DNA from: Bodo saltans
Taxonomy: Eukaryota; Euglenozoa; Kinetoplastea; Eubodonida; Bodonidae
Length of the DNA stretch: 40,459 nucleotides
NCBI GenBank assembly: GCA_001460835.1
Contig: CYKH01002055.1
Location: 1 to 40,459, forward strand
Direction of reading: 5' to 3'
In this document: positions 25,650-35,501 of the stretch, piece after piece
Layout: the number at the start of each line of letters is the position of its first letter
How positions within the stretch are numbered: position 1 is the stretch's first letter
Position numbers and translations under genes: made by a program
Notes under the pieces: model-generated
Databases searched by the model: none
What the model was told of the DNA's origin: nothing
What the model saw: the letters and a program-made list of their open reading frames with translations, nothing else

Positions 25650-27263
25650 ATGGCATTTATGCGACAAGGTGCGGCCTCCATGATGAAGGACGGCTCTCAG
25701 TTTGTGGATGAGCCCATCCTGAAGAACATCGAGGCGTGCCGTGAGTTGGCCAAGATCACGAGGAGCTCCATGGGGCCGTACGGTCTGTGCAAGATGGTCA
25801 TCAATCACTTGAACAAGCTCTTTGTCACCCACGACGCCGCCACGATCCTTCGTGAGCTCGAGGTGGAGCACCCTGCTGCGAAGCTCCTGGCGATGGCTGC
25901 GGCCGCCATGCAGGAGGAGGTCGGCGATGGTACGAATCTTGTTGTGACTCTTGGCGGCGAGCTGCTCTCGCTCGCTGAGGGCCTTGTGCGCATGGGTCTG
26001 CACCCCAGCGACATCATTGAGGGTTACAAGAAGGCCGGCAACAAAGCCTTGGAGGTTCTGTCCACTCTTGCCTGCGGTACCGTCGACGATGTCCTCCTCC
26101 GTGAAAGCGTCATTCCCGTCCTCCGTACCGCCATTGCCTCGAAGCAATACGGTTATGAAACCTTCCTCGCCGAGTTGGTTGCGGATGCGTGCATCAACGC
26201 GTGCCCATCAAACCCAAAGAATTTTAATGTCGACAACGTACGCGTTGCCAAGCTGGACGGTGAGTCTGTTCTCTCGTCTCGACTCGTCCGTGGCTTCGTG
26301 ATTGGCCGCAATGCGGAAGGCGCCGTCAAGCACGTGAAGAAGGCAAAGGTTGCCGTCTACGGCTGTGCGGTTGATATCCCCTCCACCGAGACGAAGGGCA
26401 CTGCCCTCATCGAGAGTGCCGAGGATCTCATTAGCTACTCCAAGAAGGAGGAAGACGTGATGGAGGAGCTGATTTCCAATATCGCAAAGTCTGGCTGCAA
26501 CGTGATCGTCTCCAGCTCCAACTACGGCGATCTCGCCATCCACTTCCTTAACCGCTACAACATCATGGCTGTCAAGATTAGCTCCAAGTTCGAAATGCGC
26601 CGCCTGTGTGCTGCAGTTGGTGCCCGCACTCTTGCCCGTCTTGATGTTCCCACGCTGGAGGACCTTGGCGCTTGCGACACCTGCGACGTCTCCGAGGTCG
26701 GAAGCAAGAATATCGTCTCGTTTGCCCAAGAAAAGGACGACTCGAAGCTGTCCACCATCGTGATTCGTGGCGCCACGCAAAATGTTCTCGATGATGTAGA
26801 GAGGGCCATCGATGACGGCATCAACGTCTTCAAGGCGCTCACCAAGGACAAGCGTGTCGTTGCCGGTGCCGGTGCCGTAGAGATGGAACTCCAGAAGATT
26901 CTGACCACCTTCGCCGAATCGAACCGCGGTCTTGATCAGTACGCCATCCGCAAGTTTGCGTCCAGCTTCGAAGTTGTCGCTCGCACCCTCGCCGAGGTGA
27001 GCGGCTTCAACGGAACTGACGTGGTCACCCAGCTCGAGGCCGATCACCAGGCAGGACACCCCTACAACGGCGTCAACGTTGAGGATGGCAAGTCCATCAA
27101 CGCCGTTGAGGCAGGCATCATTGATCCTTTGGCGACAAAGTTCTGGGGTATCAAGCTGGCTATGGAGGTGGCCCTTACAATCCTGCAGGTGGACCAGATC
27201 ATCGTTGCCAAGCAGGCAGGAGGCCCCAAGCCACGCGCCGACCAGGCCCGCGACGAGGAGTAG
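25650..27263 (+). CDS. CCT8: T-complex chaperonin subunit theta (CCT8)
   Basis: A protein of 537 residues, full length for a group II chaperonin subunit. The equatorial ATPase motifs are present: SSMGPYGLCKMVINHL, LFVTHDAATILRELEVEHPAAK and EEVGDGTN (GDGTN at 92-96). VVAGAGAVEMEL, LDQYAIRKFASSFEVV and DPLATKFWGIKLAMEVALTI complete it. The residues around the nucleotide site and HPAAK follow the theta pattern rather than other CCT subunits, as I recall. It is one of eight subunits of the cytosolic ring that folds actin and tubulin. Confidence 0.95.
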   Translation: MAFMRQGAASMMKDGSQFVDEPILKNIEACRELAKITRSSMGPYGLCKMVINHLNKLFVTHDAATILRELEVEHPAAKLLAMAAAAMQEEVGDGTNLVVTLGGELLSLAEGLVRMGLHPSDIIEGYKKAGNKALEVLSTLACGTVDDVLLRESVIPVLRTAIASKQYGYETFLAELVADACINACPSNPKNFNVDNVRVAKLDGESVLSSRLVRGFVIGRNAEGAVKHVKKAKVAVYGCAVDIPSTETKGTALIESAEDLISYSKKEEDVMEELISNIAKSGCNVIVSSSNYGDLAIHFLNRYNIMAVKISSKFEMRRLCAAVGARTLARLDVPTLEDLGACDTCDVSEVGSKNIVSFAQEKDDSKLSTIVIRGATQNVLDDVERAIDDGINVFKALTKDKRVVAGAGAVEMELQKILTTFAESNRGLDQYAIRKFASSFEVVARTLAEVSGFNGTDVVTQLEADHQAGHPYNGVNVEDGKSINAVEAGIIDPLATKFWGIKLAMEVALTILQVDQIIVAKQAGGPKPRADQARDEE

Positions 27264-27492
27264 AATAGACGAGAACGAAGACAGAGTGATGACGACAGCA
27301 TGTGAGTGGGAACGGATGTGATCAAGCACCTGTTTGTGTAGAAAGACAACAGATGCTTCCATCATACATTATTACGGTAAGAGAGGCATAACACGACACC
27401 TAATAGTGGTGCCCCTGGGCTTCCAGTAGAAGGTGTTGAACGATGGAGATCACTAATAATGGTTGCTTGTTGTTGACCTGCTATTCCACGCA

Positions 27493-27526
27493 TTTTGTGA
27501 TGTTTGTTTCTTACTTGTACCTACAG
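27493..27526 (+). promoter_or_regulatory. Trans-splice acceptor region for the LRR protein
   Basis: A T-rich tract, TTTGTTTCTTACTTGTACCT, ends in ACAG with AG at 27525-27526, 11 bases before the ATG at 27538. It excludes the non-ATG upstream extension of the frame. Confidence 0.65.
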
Positions 27527-27537
27527 AAATATTCACC

Positions 27538-29358
27538 ATGGGAACAGTGCTGCTCCAGAATAAACGCATCACGACATTCTTTGGACTGAAGGATGTCGCG
27601 GATCGATCGCCCCTCACAGAGCTTCACATGAGTGGGAATGAGTTGGACTCCTTTGAACATTTTGGAACGCACTCAGAGCTGCAAGTCCTTCACTTAGAGG
27701 ACAATCGTATCAGCTCCTTTTTGGGGATGACAAAGCAGAAGTCGCTTCACTCCATCTTTCTCCGGGGCTGTCCTGTTGCTGCGCAGCCGCACTACCGCAT
27801 CATGGCGTTACTTACGGTCGGCTTCTCGTTGAAGTTTATTGACGGGAAGGCAGTGGACGCGTCAGAGCGTGACGTGGCGCGTAAACTTGGCCCGAGTGCC
27901 GCGTTGGCAGTGAGCTACGGGTGGCTTCTGGACACAACTCCACGGTCCGCTGCAGACTACGATAAAATCATTGTTGAGTTGAGGAAGGCACGAAGATCAT
28001 TGGTGCCAGATACAGCAAAGACCAATGTGCGAACCATTGTTATGTCCCTTGCAGCAGCAACAGTGGAATCACACGATCGAGACGGGCTATCTGTCACGGC
28101 CGAGACGGTTGAGCTTCAAAATCGTGCGTTGTTGCATTTTGCAAAGCGTGTCGCTCAGCTAGAGCAAATGGTCACGGATCTTCATGGTGCGCTTGCGGCT
28201 GCGAACTCAGCTCGGCGTCCTCAGCAACCAGCAGAACCCAGTGCTGTGTCATCTATTGGCCAACCACTGGCCGCAGGCGAACTGTGTGCCGCATCCTCCA
28301 TTGTATTTACGCGTGGTATCAGCGTCGGCGGCCTTCACCCCTCATCTGTGGTGCAATGCGTTATTCATTTTGGACAAGAAACTATTGAGTTCCAAAACTT
28401 CTTCACAAGAAATTGTGTCGCCGAAGTGCGTTTCTCCTCAGTAACTGGATGCCGTTTCCAGTACGCGGATGGAGGAGCGGGAGCGTCTAAGATATTGCTC
28501 GCTACAGTCGATGGTCTTGTCTTGGACATTGCATTCCAAGATGCAGCTACTTTTGTAGCCACTGCGAAGGTGCTCAAGGTTCGTTGCCCGGTCACAGTTC
28601 CCGAAGTGACAATCGCCATTGAAAGTGATGGCGCAGAGATACGTAAAGTGGAGCGCAATGCTACACAAGAAGCAGCTGTGCCAGTACCAAAGGCCTCACT
28701 GGAAACATTCAATACTCAAAGTCGTGGTGATGTGGCACCAAAGCCTGAAACAAAGATGACCACTCCCACATCCCACTTAACTCAAGAGGTACAGGCGAAG
28801 CCCATCATCTCTATCGCACCGCAAGCCCCAACAGCAAAGCAAGCACAACCGTCTCCCCCCTCATCGCCGTTAGCTGTTGTTTCACAACGCACTAGGGAGC
28901 CGAAGGTCTCCTCCCCAAAGCAAACACAACATACATCTAGACGAAGCGCGTCGTCCAGCATGGACTTCGGCAGTTCCACCAGTGCAGAGCTTACGCACAA
29001 GTCAACGGTGAGTTCGGTCGCTGCTCCTGTGGTGGCTCCTTCGCAAACAACAACTGCATCGTCAGCCCCAGCACCAGTGGCAACTGCGTCCCTTGGTGGG
29101 TCGGTGTCACTCAAGAAGACAGACAGCAGTGCTGCACTTGTGCCCGCATCTCGAGGCGCTGCCTCCAGCGTCTCCTCGAGTGGCACTGCGTCCAATGCTC
29201 CCCCTGAGTCTCTTCCGCCACGCCGAGCTCCTACGAAAGCGACAGTGGTCACGAAGGACGATGACTCGGACTCACCTCCACGCCCAGCCCCGAAGCGCAC
29301 AGCTTGGAGAGGGAAGGAGATCAAAGAACTTATGATCGACTCCTCTGATTCCGATTAG
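27538..29358 (+). CDS. Leucine-rich-repeat protein with disordered tail
   Basis: A protein of 606 residues. Residues 1-110 hold SDS22-type leucine-rich repeats (PLTELHMSGNELDSF, LQVLHLEDNRISSF, LHSIFLRGCPV), capped by an LRRcap-like region ending FIDGKAV. A helical linker follows (RKARRS, VAQLEQMVTDLHGAL), then a possible beta-rich module (residues 270-370 with VVQCVIHFGQETIEF and ILLATVDGLVLDIAF). Residues 380-606 are Ser/Pro/Thr/Ala-rich and end with acidic SSDSD. LRR plus disordered tail is a common layout for axonemal or basal-body proteins, but no orthologue is named. Confidence 0.8.
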   Translation: MGTVLLQNKRITTFFGLKDVADRSPLTELHMSGNELDSFEHFGTHSELQVLHLEDNRISSFLGMTKQKSLHSIFLRGCPVAAQPHYRIMALLTVGFSLKFIDGKAVDASERDVARKLGPSAALAVSYGWLLDTTPRSAADYDKIIVELRKARRSLVPDTAKTNVRTIVMSLAAATVESHDRDGLSVTAETVELQNRALLHFAKRVAQLEQMVTDLHGALAAANSARRPQQPAEPSAVSSIGQPLAAGELCAASSIVFTRGISVGGLHPSSVVQCVIHFGQETIEFQNFFTRNCVAEVRFSSVTGCRFQYADGGAGASKILLATVDGLVLDIAFQDAATFVATAKVLKVRCPVTVPEVTIAIESDGAEIRKVERNATQEAAVPVPKASLETFNTQSRGDVAPKPETKMTTPTSHLTQEVQAKPIISIAPQAPTAKQAQPSPPSSPLAVVSQRTREPKVSSPKQTQHTSRRSASSSMDFGSSTSAELTHKSTVSSVAAPVVAPSQTTTASSAPAPVATASLGGSVSLKKTDSSAALVPASRGAASSVSSSGTASNAPPESLPPRRAPTKATVVTKDDDSDSPPRPAPKRTAWRGKEIKELMIDSSDSD

Positions 29359-29484
29359 ACTCTCTAGAATTTACATTTGTACGATGCGATGAGTTCATTT
29401 CCTCCATTCTTTCTGTAAGTGGTCCCAATGGTACGGTATGTAATGCAACGCAATACTTGAATGAATCTCCTTCTTACTGTTCTT

Positions 29485-29498
29485 ACACACACACACAC
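29485..29498 (+). repeat. (AC)7 microsatellite upstream of the nucleoporin gene
   Basis: Seven AC dinucleotides lie in the 5' flank, after the T-rich TCTTACTGTTCTT tract and before CAG acceptors at 29501-29503. It is close enough to the splice site to vary 5' UTR length. Confidence 0.85.
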
Positions 29499-29517
29499 AA
29501 GCAGTCATTAGCTAGAG

Positions 29518-32500
29518 ATGGATTTTGAGGGCGGGTTTATAGATCCCACGTCAACGGCAGCGTCGGTGAGGGCTCTCAGCAAAGCAGTGGCTGACAACGT
29601 GAGCAGCGAAGTGAAGAAGTGCAACATTGTCGACGTCCGTAGTGGAACTTCGAGTGGATCGATTGCAGGTAGCATGGCCGCACTCTCCAGCGGTGACGAT
29701 ACAGTTGCTCTGCCTGAAGTATTGCCCATCAAAACGCTCCTGTGGCCTGAAGCAGTTCTTGCGGAGTGGCAGGCGTTCAAGGCATACTCATGCGTCGGAA
29801 TCTTTTCGTCTATTTCGCGCGCCTACATTGTGGCCGATAACAAATTGCTCTTGTGGAACTTCGCAACTGGAAAAGAGTTTCTGTCCTTCAACGAGATCCC
29901 TGAGCTGATCACTTGCCTCAGCGACCCAGTGAAGCCAAAGCAAGGCGTCTTCCAACCCCATATCACGCAAGTCATCGTATGCGCCACTCCGAGGTGCGTG
30001 TACATCATTGGCGTCTCTATGGTTGGAGACGATCCACGTACATCAGAGATGCGCCTCTTCCACTTAAACTACGTGGTCGAAGCACCGTGTATTGTGGTGA
30101 AGTTTGCTGTGCACGAAGGCACCGGCCGCATCTTCTGTGCTGGTGCTGATGGCAATACGTATGAAATTGAATACAGCAAAGACCAAACTGTGTACCAAGC
30201 CCGCATGAAGTTCGTGAACCACTCAGTAGCGTTTGGTCGCATTCCAGTGTTGTCCACCGTGGGGCACGCACTCAGAGAAATCAAACAGATGATGACCCAT
30301 GCCCAGCCTTCACTACGCGACATCTGCGTAGATCAGCAACGCAACCTACTATTCACACTGGCCGCTGACGGTGTTCTTGCTATGTGGAAGCTGGCAGAAC
30401 ATGGTGGGCTTGAAAGGCAGGCTACCACAAAGCATCAGCTGAACGTGATCGTCAAAACACTTCACAGCAACATTCCACCACAGTTATCTCCACTTGTTGC
30501 CATTTTTCCGATTCGCAGTGATCGTGGCTACAGTCTAGCGTCCGTTGCTGCAAACGGTGACGTGTACCGTTATGCTTGCTCCGATGGGGGCTGGGGTTCG
30601 TCGTCGTATTTAGACGTGCGAGAGCGATCCTCTTACAACCTTATGCAGCGTCATAGCGGCGACATCAGCGTGTGCTGGTCTGCCAACGGTGTGCTCATCT
30701 TTGCTGCCCAGTCAGCGACCGAAGAGGCAGACCTCTTGTCCTTTGTGCACACGCCCATCTACATGCTGCCTCCACACCAGCACATCAGAGAAGTCGTGTC
30801 TACCTTTGAAAAGGCCTCGTCTGGTGCCACACGCATAGATGCGGTGGGAGAGTGCTGGGCACCTCAGCATAGCGTTGCCGCCAACACAACTGACGTGGTG
30901 AGTCAAATGTTCTGCGCACCGCGAGAGTTTGCATGCGCCCATCGACACGGGATCAGTATCTTTATGAAACTGCGCCCAGTAGATATGCTGCACTGCGTGT
31001 TCCTGAACGGCGATGTGACGAGGCGTGATCAGCTCCTCAAGAGGTTCCAAACTGTATTCTCCGCAGTCGATTATTGTTGCATGCTGCTCCAACTCGCCTC
31101 TGGAAGCACGACGCACCCCCACACCAGTGTCGACCACAGCGTTACTCGCGGCATCAACGCCTCCGGCTCCCATCCCTCACAGAGACTAGGCACTGCGCTG
31201 CTCCAGCCAGTGTCACATGAAGTGCAACGCCTTGCACGGGATGTGTTGCTGCGTTCCTACATGATGCCCACTTGGAGCGACAGTCCCCACTCATCCACCA
31301 CCCACCGCTATATCGCCGTCAACATGAGCGTCCTGACGCAGTCCATCGCCGCAAGCCTCGCAAGGAGTCTGCTGCCTGTGTGGGACGTCAGCATTTGGAA
31401 GATTGAGGGCGCTGTGCTGCGTTCCTCAGAAACGCTCCTCGCTGAGCTGCGCCGACAAATGGACTTGATGAAGTCGGAGCTGTGGCCGGACTGCCCACTG
31501 GGTGGCGGCTTCTCTGTTCTGTGGGACTCTGGCAAAGCGACTCTCCGTATCTTGCCGCATGGTCCGATGAACGTCACCCCTCAAGATGTTCGTAGCCTTC
31601 AGACGTCGTACGTCAGCGGACTGGCGACGCTGATCGAATCTGCATCCCAGACCATCCGCTTCCTGAAACTCCTTGGTGGCATTTCTGTCCTGCGAGAAGA
31701 GGTTCGGTTTGGTGAGCTTGTGAGCAGCACAGATCGCTCTCAAGCGCTCGCCAAGGCCATTGGGCGCCAGATTGTCTCCGACGGCCCCAAGAGGAGGGAG
31801 TACAGCAGAGTGTTCAGCAAGATGCAGCTGGAGTGCCCCCAAATGTTTGCGGATGTGGATGTCGCTGAGTTCCAAGTGCGCATAGAAATCGATCGAATGG
31901 GGAGCACTGCCCCTCACCAAATGAAGTTGTGGGGCCCTGATAGGATTCGTGAGTTCGAGGCGTCTGTGGAGCCAAACGCATCTGCGTTGTGGAGCAACGG
32001 TTCTTTGCAAGTGATTTGTGAGGAGCTGCGTGCGCTGAGAAGGGAAGACAGCGCCGTGAAACTGCTCTTGCACGCCTCTCACCAGATGCACGGCCAGGCA
32101 AGCCAGCGGTTTAGCTTGGGTCAACTCTATGGCACCGCGGGTGATGTTGCCCACTTGAACCAAAAACAAAAGATCCTGCAATTAGTGGTGGTGTTCCTAG
32201 AGAGCGCTTGGGAACAGAATCGTCCTGTAGCAGAGACGCTCCTTGGCATGAAGGATAAGCCTGGGATGATATGGGCCGTGGAGCCCACTGATGAGGCCGC
32301 TCATTGCTTTCTTTTCGACTGGTTCCTGAGTCCTCGCGAATCTTCCATCATCCAAAAGCAGCTGGAGGACACAGTGCTCATGTGCCGATCGCCCTTCCTA
32401 GCTGGCTACCTGGAACGATGCAGTGCATCCGGGAGCTGCGCAGTGAGCAAGCATTACGCCAAGTACCTTCGAGCTGTCAGAAAGGACTACAAGAATGCAG

Positions 32501-33390
32501 TTTCTGTCTTATCTCGCATGGCACAGTCGCCCTTGTTCCAAGTGGGCCCATATGATCGCCTTCAGCAGCGACTTGAGTGCTGGAAAGAAGCACTAGACTG
32601 CGCAGTGGAAGGGCGGCTCTCCTCCGAGGAACAAGAAATAGAGCGCCGAGTGAAGTTAACGACTGCTCAAGTGCAACTTGCCGACGCGCTGCGTCAGTCC
32701 GTAGACCGCGGATCCGTGCAGTTGCAAGATAAACTCACCGCGACGCTGTCCACGCAGCTCGACGAGAATGACATGATGCTCCTTGCAGAAGATGTTCGTG
32801 AGTTTGGCGGTGGTGAAGTCCAGCTAGCTGTCCTCGCCGCATTCAGCAATATTCACCCGTCTATGTACATGTCTGCAGTGGAGAGTTGCTTCAACCGAAG
32901 CCATGGCAACGCCTCATACGTAGCTGAAACCATTCTCAAGAAGTACGGCAAGCAACCCTCTTTCCCTATTGGCCTCGTTCTGAAGTACCTTGAACGCTTC
33001 AGCTACGACGCGTGCAACGGACGCGAGGGAAGCCCGCTTTGTGTCGACCTCCTGTGTGAGTGTGGGTTGGAGCTGCACGTTGTGTTTGCTCACTACGCTG
33101 AGATCATTGAAAGGAGAGAAGTGCCATGGAGCGGCATCAATCCACTCCAGAATGTCGTCCCCGACTCGTTCCTCTGCTACAGCGTCGCTCTCCTCGTCAA
33201 GAAAATGGTGGCGTCTCCGCAGCTTCGTGCCAACGCGTCCTTCACTGCGCCCATTGTGCACTCTGCCAGAAACCTAGTCGCCCAAGTCGCGGCGAAGTGC
33301 CGAGCGGGAGAGCGCATTCAGCGTAACGCCCTTGACCATGCGGAGCGTATGCTCGACCAATGTCAAGCCTCACTCAGGCATGTGGTGTGA
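29518..33390 (+). CDS. Nucleoporin of the Nup155/Nup170 family
   Basis: A protein of 1,290 residues, the usual size. The N-terminal beta-propeller matches Nup155: VGIFSSISRAYI, KLLLWNFATGKE, VKPKQGVFQPHI, CATPRCVYIIGVS, TGRIFCAGADGNTYEIEY and LRDICVDQQRNLLFTLAADG. After about residue 480 an alpha-solenoid follows, with conserved-looking segments such as RREYSRVFSKMQLECPQMF and FLFDWFLSPRESSIIQ and the C-terminal LCVDLLCECGLELHVVFAHYAEI. It is a scaffold subunit of the inner ring of the nuclear pore. No intron or break is visible. The ATG at 29518 follows an AG at 29512-29513. Confidence 0.93.
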   Translation: MDFEGGFIDPTSTAASVRALSKAVADNVSSEVKKCNIVDVRSGTSSGSIAGSMAALSSGDDTVALPEVLPIKTLLWPEAVLAEWQAFKAYSCVGIFSSISRAYIVADNKLLLWNFATGKEFLSFNEIPELITCLSDPVKPKQGVFQPHITQVIVCATPRCVYIIGVSMVGDDPRTSEMRLFHLNYVVEAPCIVVKFAVHEGTGRIFCAGADGNTYEIEYSKDQTVYQARMKFVNHSVAFGRIPVLSTVGHALREIKQMMTHAQPSLRDICVDQQRNLLFTLAADGVLAMWKLAEHGGLERQATTKHQLNVIVKTLHSNIPPQLSPLVAIFPIRSDRGYSLASVAANGDVYRYACSDGGWGSSSYLDVRERSSYNLMQRHSGDISVCWSANGVLIFAAQSATEEADLLSFVHTPIYMLPPHQHIREVVSTFEKASSGATRIDAVGECWAPQHSVAANTTDVVSQMFCAPREFACAHRHGISIFMKLRPVDMLHCVFLNGDVTRRDQLLKRFQTVFSAVDYCCMLLQLASGSTTHPHTSVDHSVTRGINASGSHPSQRLGTALLQPVSHEVQRLARDVLLRSYMMPTWSDSPHSSTTHRYIAVNMSVLTQSIAASLARSLLPVWDVSIWKIEGAVLRSSETLLAELRRQMDLMKSELWPDCPLGGGFSVLWDSGKATLRILPHGPMNVTPQDVRSLQTSYVSGLATLIESASQTIRFLKLLGGISVLREEVRFGELVSSTDRSQALAKAIGRQIVSDGPKRREYSRVFSKMQLECPQMFADVDVAEFQVRIEIDRMGSTAPHQMKLWGPDRIREFEASVEPNASALWSNGSLQVICEELRALRREDSAVKLLLHASHQMHGQASQRFSLGQLYGTAGDVAHLNQKQKILQLVVVFLESAWEQNRPVAETLLGMKDKPGMIWAVEPTDEAAHCFLFDWFLSPRESSIIQKQLEDTVLMCRSPFLAGYLERCSASGSCAVSKHYAKYLRAVRKDYKNAVSVLSRMAQSPLFQVGPYDRLQQRLECWKEALDCAVEGRLSSEEQEIERRVKLTTAQVQLADALRQSVDRGSVQLQDKLTATLSTQLDENDMMLLAEDVREFGGGEVQLAVLAAFSNIHPSMYMSAVESCFNRSHGNASYVAETILKKYGKQPSFPIGLVLKYLERFSYDACNGREGSPLCVDLLCECGLELHVVFAHYAEIIERREVPWSGINPLQNVVPDSFLCYSVALLVKKMVASPQLRANASFTAPIVHSARNLVAQVAAKCRAGERIQRNALDHAERMLDQCQASLRHVV

Positions 33391-33516
33391 AGTGCTATGA
33401 CACATTTTAAGCGTAGGAATAATTTCACTGAAATCTTTGTCTGCATTTGGACTCATCTGTTACCTCACGTTGGCAACTTGTTCTTGCGTTGTTCACTTTA
33501 CTTGATACGTTGTGAT

Positions 33517-33535
33517 ACAGACAGACAGACAGACA
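33517..33535 (+). repeat. (ACAG) tetranucleotide microsatellite
   Basis: Four perfect ACAG units, 33517-33532, then ACAC and a C-rich tract before the ATG at 33555. Each unit contains CAG, so several adjacent AG acceptors are available for trans-splicing of the downstream small gene. Confidence 0.85.
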
Positions 33536-33554
33536 CCCCCTTCTCCAACACGTC

Positions 33555-33848
33555 ATGCTTGCTGCTGTGCAAGTAAAATTTGCATCCACTGTCTCGTGCA
33601 TCCTTGTGTGGATTGGGATCTTGCTCGGATTTTCTCCGCCAGACCGCCGTGTACGACGATTGCCATCGGTGCCATGGTACGCGCCTGATTACGTCTACAG
33701 AAATCATTGGGAGGCGGGTGCCACGTCACTGATGGAGCCTGTGGAGAAGGTTCCGCTCATTTGGTCAGAGTGTGCCGTGGAGGGTCTTCCCAGACGCTTG
33801 TGGCCCATTGCCGTGTTAGGTCTTGGTATGTGGCTCGCTGTTTCTTGA
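33555..33848 (+). CDS. Small membrane protein, unidentified
   Basis: A protein of 97 residues with a hydrophobic segment at about 9-27 (FASTVSCILVWIGILLGF) and another at the very C-terminus (WPIAVLGLGMWLAVS). The loop between them has PPDRRVRRLPSVPWYAPDYVYRNHWEAG. The aromatic, basic loop and size resemble small supernumerary mitochondrial inner-membrane subunits, but identification is not possible. The start directly follows pyrimidine-rich sequence after the ACAG repeat. Confidence 0.65.
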   Translation: MLAAVQVKFASTVSCILVWIGILLGFSPPDRRVRRLPSVPWYAPDYVYRNHWEAGATSLMEPVEKVPLIWSECAVEGLPRRLWPIAVLGLGMWLAVS

Positions 33849-34014
33849 AGTGCCTTCAAGCTCAACCAATAAAAGCGATGCGAATTTGGAGCGTCTCACA
33901 AAATTCTCCTCACTTTTTATCTTGAAGAAACACACATTCATAGAGTTATAAAGTGCATGCACTAAGGATTGTTGCTACCACAACGCAACGCACAAGTCAA
34001 ACAACCTCGTCGCA

Positions 34015-34791
34015 ATGAACGCCGAGCAATTCTTGTCGCTGATACAACGCGAAAAGCGTGAAATTGAGCAGGAGTTGATCAAAAGGCGACCGTGGCACAA
34101 CGCTGCGGTTGATTTGTTGGCAGCCATCATGCGGCGAGAGGATGCCAAATATTTTATGGAGTCACCAGTGAAGATGGTGGCGTCCTACAGCACCGTCGTG
34201 CGGAGCCCGATGTGGCTGTCCAAGGTGCATACAAAGCTACATGCGTACGAGTACAGTGAACCCCATGCGTTCTTAAGAGACATGCGATTGATCTTTGAGA
34301 ACTGCTACTTGTTTCATGATGCACCTAACGGATCAAAGGAATTGATCAAAGCCGCTGCCGTTTTGGAAATTGAATTTGAGCACCAAGCTGTTGCCGCACG
34401 TCTTGATGAGGCGGCCAATACTACTGAGATCAGAAAACTTTGGGTGAATCTTGACAAGAACCTTCGCACCAAGGCTAGCCAAACCATCATGATGCGATAC
34501 AACGAGTCCGTCGCTTCCATCAAGAATGAGGCGACACGGAAACGACTTCTTCTGTTTCTGAAGGACCACATGCACTCCAAAGGAGGGGTGCGTAGTGAGG
34601 GTGCTACCTCCCGGTTGCCTCCTCCACGTGCCGCTCGTGATTCCGCCCATATTGATGATAATGGACACGTGGAATTTCATGAGGCGCCTGTTGAAAAGTT
34701 GCCACAAAACGAGCACCGCTATACGGTGGACTTTGTGCCGATGAGAAGTGCTGAGGCTCAAGATGATGATGAGGACCCCTACGAAGACTAA
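34015..34791 (+). CDS. Atypical bromodomain protein
   Basis: A protein of 258 residues. Residues 25-125 are a bromodomain: FMESPVKMVASYSTVVRSPM is the ZA loop region, with the helix-B/BC segment FLRDMRLIFENCYLFHDAP and helix C KELIKAAAVLEIEFE. The FENC Asn (96) is kept, but the position of the acetyl-lysine anchoring Asn (YN in most bromodomains) is His101. The rest is basic then acidic, ending DDDEDPYED. It is expected in chromatin; trypanosomes have several bromodomain factors. With the anchor Asn replaced, acetyl-lysine reading may be weak or altered. A compact MYST acetyltransferase lies 30 kb upstream. Confidence 0.85.
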   Translation: MNAEQFLSLIQREKREIEQELIKRRPWHNAAVDLLAAIMRREDAKYFMESPVKMVASYSTVVRSPMWLSKVHTKLHAYEYSEPHAFLRDMRLIFENCYLFHDAPNGSKELIKAAAVLEIEFEHQAVAARLDEAANTTEIRKLWVNLDKNLRTKASQTIMMRYNESVASIKNEATRKRLLLFLKDHMHSKGGVRSEGATSRLPPPRAARDSAHIDDNGHVEFHEAPVEKLPQNEHRYTVDFVPMRSAEAQDDDEDPYED

Positions 34792-34915
34792 ATTAGGCAG
34801 ACCTGTTTTCATGGTTGTGACGAATGAATGTGGTTTTCTGTTTGTACTAAGATGACATTCACTCTGTTGACTTGATTCAGGCACGCAACAAGACACATAC
34901 AGCAGACACACCGTC

Positions 34916-35329
34916 ATGTCCATTTACCTCATCGATGCCACAGAAATCGACAATATTTTCTCGGCACAACAGCTGCGTGCTGGTGTGGCACTGTTCGCTT
35001 CTACCACCGCCGTGCTGTTGGTTGTCGTCATACTTCTGTTGTGGCTCCGCACCACCGTCGCTGCATCAAACAGTGAGTTCTTTTTGTACAGGAGCAGGCC
35101 TGCAGGGCTTCACCACCTCGCATCGTCGTTGCCTCCCACAGTTGAGGAGGCCGCTGCTATGGTAGGAATCCCACAGGCTGACCTCAGCGCTAATCATATC
35201 AGCGACTACGCTGCCTTTGCTACCCCAGCCGTCAGTACCATCAGAGATTGGTTTGAAGACGACGACACACGGCGGCGTGCGGTGTATCTTTATGAAATGG
35301 CGAAGCGTGCTCGATCTGTTGAAGGTTGA
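34916..35329 (+). CDS. Small single-pass membrane protein, unidentified
   Basis: A protein of 137 residues. A short N-terminus is followed by a strong hydrophobic helix (about 22-47, with FASTTAVLLVVVILLLWL), then an Arg/Pro-containing region and an acidic/basic C-terminal helix (WFEDDDTRRRAVYLYEMAKRA). No signal-peptide cleavage site is obvious, so it may be a signal-anchor or tail-out protein. Function unknown. Confidence 0.7.
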   Translation: MSIYLIDATEIDNIFSAQQLRAGVALFASTTAVLLVVVILLLWLRTTVAASNSEFFLYRSRPAGLHHLASSLPPTVEEAAAMVGIPQADLSANHISDYAAFATPAVSTIRDWFEDDDTRRRAVYLYEMAKRARSVEG

Positions 35330-35501
35330 TGGTCGGCACAGCGCTTATGGATCAAATGACTGGCTCCAGGGTTCTGGAAGCTACGAGTTTTGTGTTGGGT
35401 AAGATCAGATATTGATTGTTGCTAGCCTGTTTTGATGTTTCTCTTAACACGAATTACTTTGTATCGCCTTGCCTCAGGGTGCACATAAATTTATTCAAGG
35501 C

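Noticed and set aside
26208-27365. Long antisense frame opposite CCT8 (385 codons), and similar ones at 24609-25547, 13387-13998 and 14397-15083
   Set aside because: They mirror codon-biased + strand genes with strong family matches, have low-information composition, and would contradict the one-strand organisation.
29485-29498. AC repeat as an origin or recombination site
   Set aside because: Simple dinucleotide repeats are common in kinetoplastid spacers and nothing else marks an origin.
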